A stretch of DNA of 7,323 nt. It comes from Candidatus Aenigmatarchaeota archaeon (lineage in GTDB: Archaea; Aenigmatarchaeota; Aenigmatarchaeia; CG10238-14). The translations under genes were made by a program, and so were the position numbers. Location: assembly GCA_026397455.1 (NCBI GenBank), contig JAPLUX010000104.1, forward strand, positions 1-7,323. The letters run 5' to 3'. This document shows positions 6,258-7,323 of the stretch, one piece after another. A model generated the notes under the pieces. That model saw nothing but the letters and a program-made list of their open reading frames with translations, made no database searches and was not told the DNA's origin. Numbering within the stretch: the first letter of the stretch is position 1; every line of letters starts with the position of its first letter.

Positions 6258-6745
6258 ATGACATGTTACCTGGGATAAAAATTTATAACATAAAAAAAAA
6301 TGTAGATGAAAGAGGTTTTTTTGTAGAACTTCTCAGACATGATTGGAAAAATTTTATTGAAAATGATCGTATCGTACAAGTAAATTTTTCAATAAGTTAC
6401 CCCGGAGTAATTAGAGCATGGCATCGACATTCTAGAAAGCAGGTTGATTATATCTGCGTTGTAAAAGGAGATCTTAAGGTTTGTGCATACGATGATAGAG
6501 CGAATTCTAAAACAAAAGGCCAATTAGATGAGTTTATTTTAGATAGCGAACAGCTTCAGATTATTAGAATCCCTGGATTTTACTGGCATGGGACAAAATG
6601 TATAGGAAATGAACCATCAATAGTCCTTTATTTTGTAACAAGACTTTATGATTACGTAAATCCAGATGAGGAAAGAAGACCATTCGATGACCCTTCCATA
6701 ATTAATCCAAAGACAGGTGAACAATATAACTGGAATAAAATATAA
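6254..6745 (+). CDS. rmlC: dTDP-4-dehydrorhamnose 3,5-epimerase family protein (RmlC-like variant)
   Basis: This is a 163-residue cupin. RmlC epimerises C3 and C5 of dTDP-4-keto-6-deoxyglucose. The opening VDERGFFVELLR (18-29) is the classical DxRGxFxE motif. GVIRAWHRH (51-59) supplies the catalytic-base His57, aligned with RGLHYQ in canonical enzymes. IPGFYWHG (107-114) and the YDYVNPDEE tail (132-140) are also family features. The canonical Q-x-K of the active site reads Q63-V-D65, so the usual lysine is an aspartate. WHRH/QVDY is a recurring subfamily as I recall it, so the protein is probably active, but its epimerisation pattern may differ (3-, 5- or 3,5-). The frame stays open upstream to 6221, but ATG 6254 was chosen because it overlaps the rmlD stop as ATGA and gives the usual RmlC beginning; ATG 6263 is also possible. 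Confidence 0.85.
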   Translation: MNDMLPGIKIYNIKKNVDERGFFVELLRHDWKNFIENDRIVQVNFSISYPGVIRAWHRHSRKQVDYICVVKGDLKVCAYDDRANSKTKGQLDEFILDSEQLQIIRIPGFYWHGTKCIGNEPSIVLYFVTRLYDYVNPDEERRPFDDPSIINPKTGEQYNWNKI

Positions 6746-7323
6746 AATAAATATAGCAGAAAATCACTTTAAACATAATACAAAATGCAGAGTATGCGGA
6801 AATGAAAAATTGCATAAATTCCTCTCATTAGGTCCTACTCCATTAGCCAATAGTTTTTTGAGAAAAAATCAATTAGACAAGACAGAAGATTTTTATCCAC
6901 TTGATGTGTATTTTTGTAGCAACTGTTCTCTTGTTCAATTATTAGATGTAGTCTCTCCTAAAGTGTTGTTTAAAGAATATCCCTATATAACTGGTGCTTC
7001 AAAGCCAATGCGGATCCATTTTAATGGTCTCACAGAAGATGTATTTGAAAATTATAAAATTAGCAAAGATGGCTTAGTGATAGACATTGGAAGCAATGAT
7101 GGTACACTACTCAAATGCTTCTCAAAGTTTGGTCTACGTATATTAGGTATCGAACCAGCTTCAAATATAGCGCGACTGGCAGAGACAAACAAAATACCGA
7201 CTGTGAATAAGTTTTTTAATGAGAATTGCGCTGTGAACGTTTATAAAGAATCTGGTCCTGCAGATATAATAACAGCAACAAATGTTTTTGCACATACAGA
7301 TAATTTGGAAAATATTCTACGTG
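6717..7323 (+). CDS. Sugar C-methyltransferase, NovU/TylC3-like (N-terminal 202 codons, cut by window edge)
   Basis: The frame stays open to the right edge. It begins with a putative zinc-binding domain: CRVCG (Cys24, Cys27) and FCSNCSLVQ (Cys67, Cys70), with SLGPTPLANSFL at 37-48 between them. A Rossmann SAM-binding domain follows: VIDIGSNDGTLL at 121-132, LGIEPASNIA after it, and TNVFAHTDNLENIL near the right end. This arrangement is that of SAM-dependent methyltransferases acting on carbon of dTDP-keto-deoxysugars (NovU, TylC3, TcaB9), which make branched sugars. The start is uncertain: GTG at 6717 is the only conventional start after the in-frame TAA at 6699-6701, but it has no clear ribosome binding site. 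An AGGTGA at 6715-6720 would suit an ATA at 6726. The gene overlaps the epimerase gene by up to 29 nt, so it belongs to the same operon. Confidence 0.83.
   Translation, partial: MNNITGIKYKINIAENHFKHNTKCRVCGNEKLHKFLSLGPTPLANSFLRKNQLDKTEDFYPLDVYFCSNCSLVQLLDVVSPKVLFKEYPYITGASKPMRIHFNGLTEDVFENYKISKDGLVIDIGSNDGTLLKCFSKFGLRILGIEPASNIARLAETNKIPTVNKFFNENCAVNVYKESGPADIITATNVFAHTDNLENILR

Overview
The window is an accessory sugar and cell-surface polysaccharide region from a prokaryote, most likely an archaeon, though this is a lean and not an identification. Reasons for the lean: GAGGTGG/AGGTGA-type ribosome binding sites, TATA-like AT boxes at archaeal promoter distance upstream of two genes, a long RmlA with a C-terminal beta-helix (a form I associate with archaea and actinobacterial StrD), and an RmlC variant with a WHRH motif. 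No rRNA, tRNA, mobile element or CRISPR array is visible.

Left block (1-2175, minus strand, visibly richer in G+C): three tightly packed genes read right to left. These are an MDR-family zinc alcohol/polyol dehydrogenase, a TPP-dependent dehydrogenase E1 alpha subunit, and the first 41 codons of the matching E1 beta subunit, which runs off the left edge. Gene spacings are 8 nt and a 4-nt ATGA overlap, so this is one operon. No E2/E3 gene is visible. As far as I recall, this dehydrogenase plus E1 alpha/beta trio recurs in polysaccharide clusters, where it probably does something other than feed the TCA cycle.

Middle (2176-4270): a divergent intergenic promoter region of 184 bp, then an RmlD-type dTDP-4-dehydrorhamnose reductase gene that is broken in three places (in-frame TGA, a GT-repeat frameshift, in-frame TAG), then an intact family 2 glycosyltransferase.

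Right block (about 4330-7323, plus strand, AT-rich): a dTDP-deoxysugar operon. It holds rmlA (glucose-1-phosphate thymidylyltransferase, apparently starting at an ATA codon behind a strong ribosome binding site), an intact rmlD, an RmlC-like epimerase with a non-canonical active site, and the first 202 codons of a NovU/TylC3-like sugar C-methyltransferase. The genes overlap by 4, 4 and about 29 nt. No rmlB (4,6-dehydratase) is in the window. Together the genes would make a dTDP-6-deoxyhexose, possibly C-methylated (branched), for transfer by the glycosyltransferase. The intact rmlD probably makes the broken copy dispensable.
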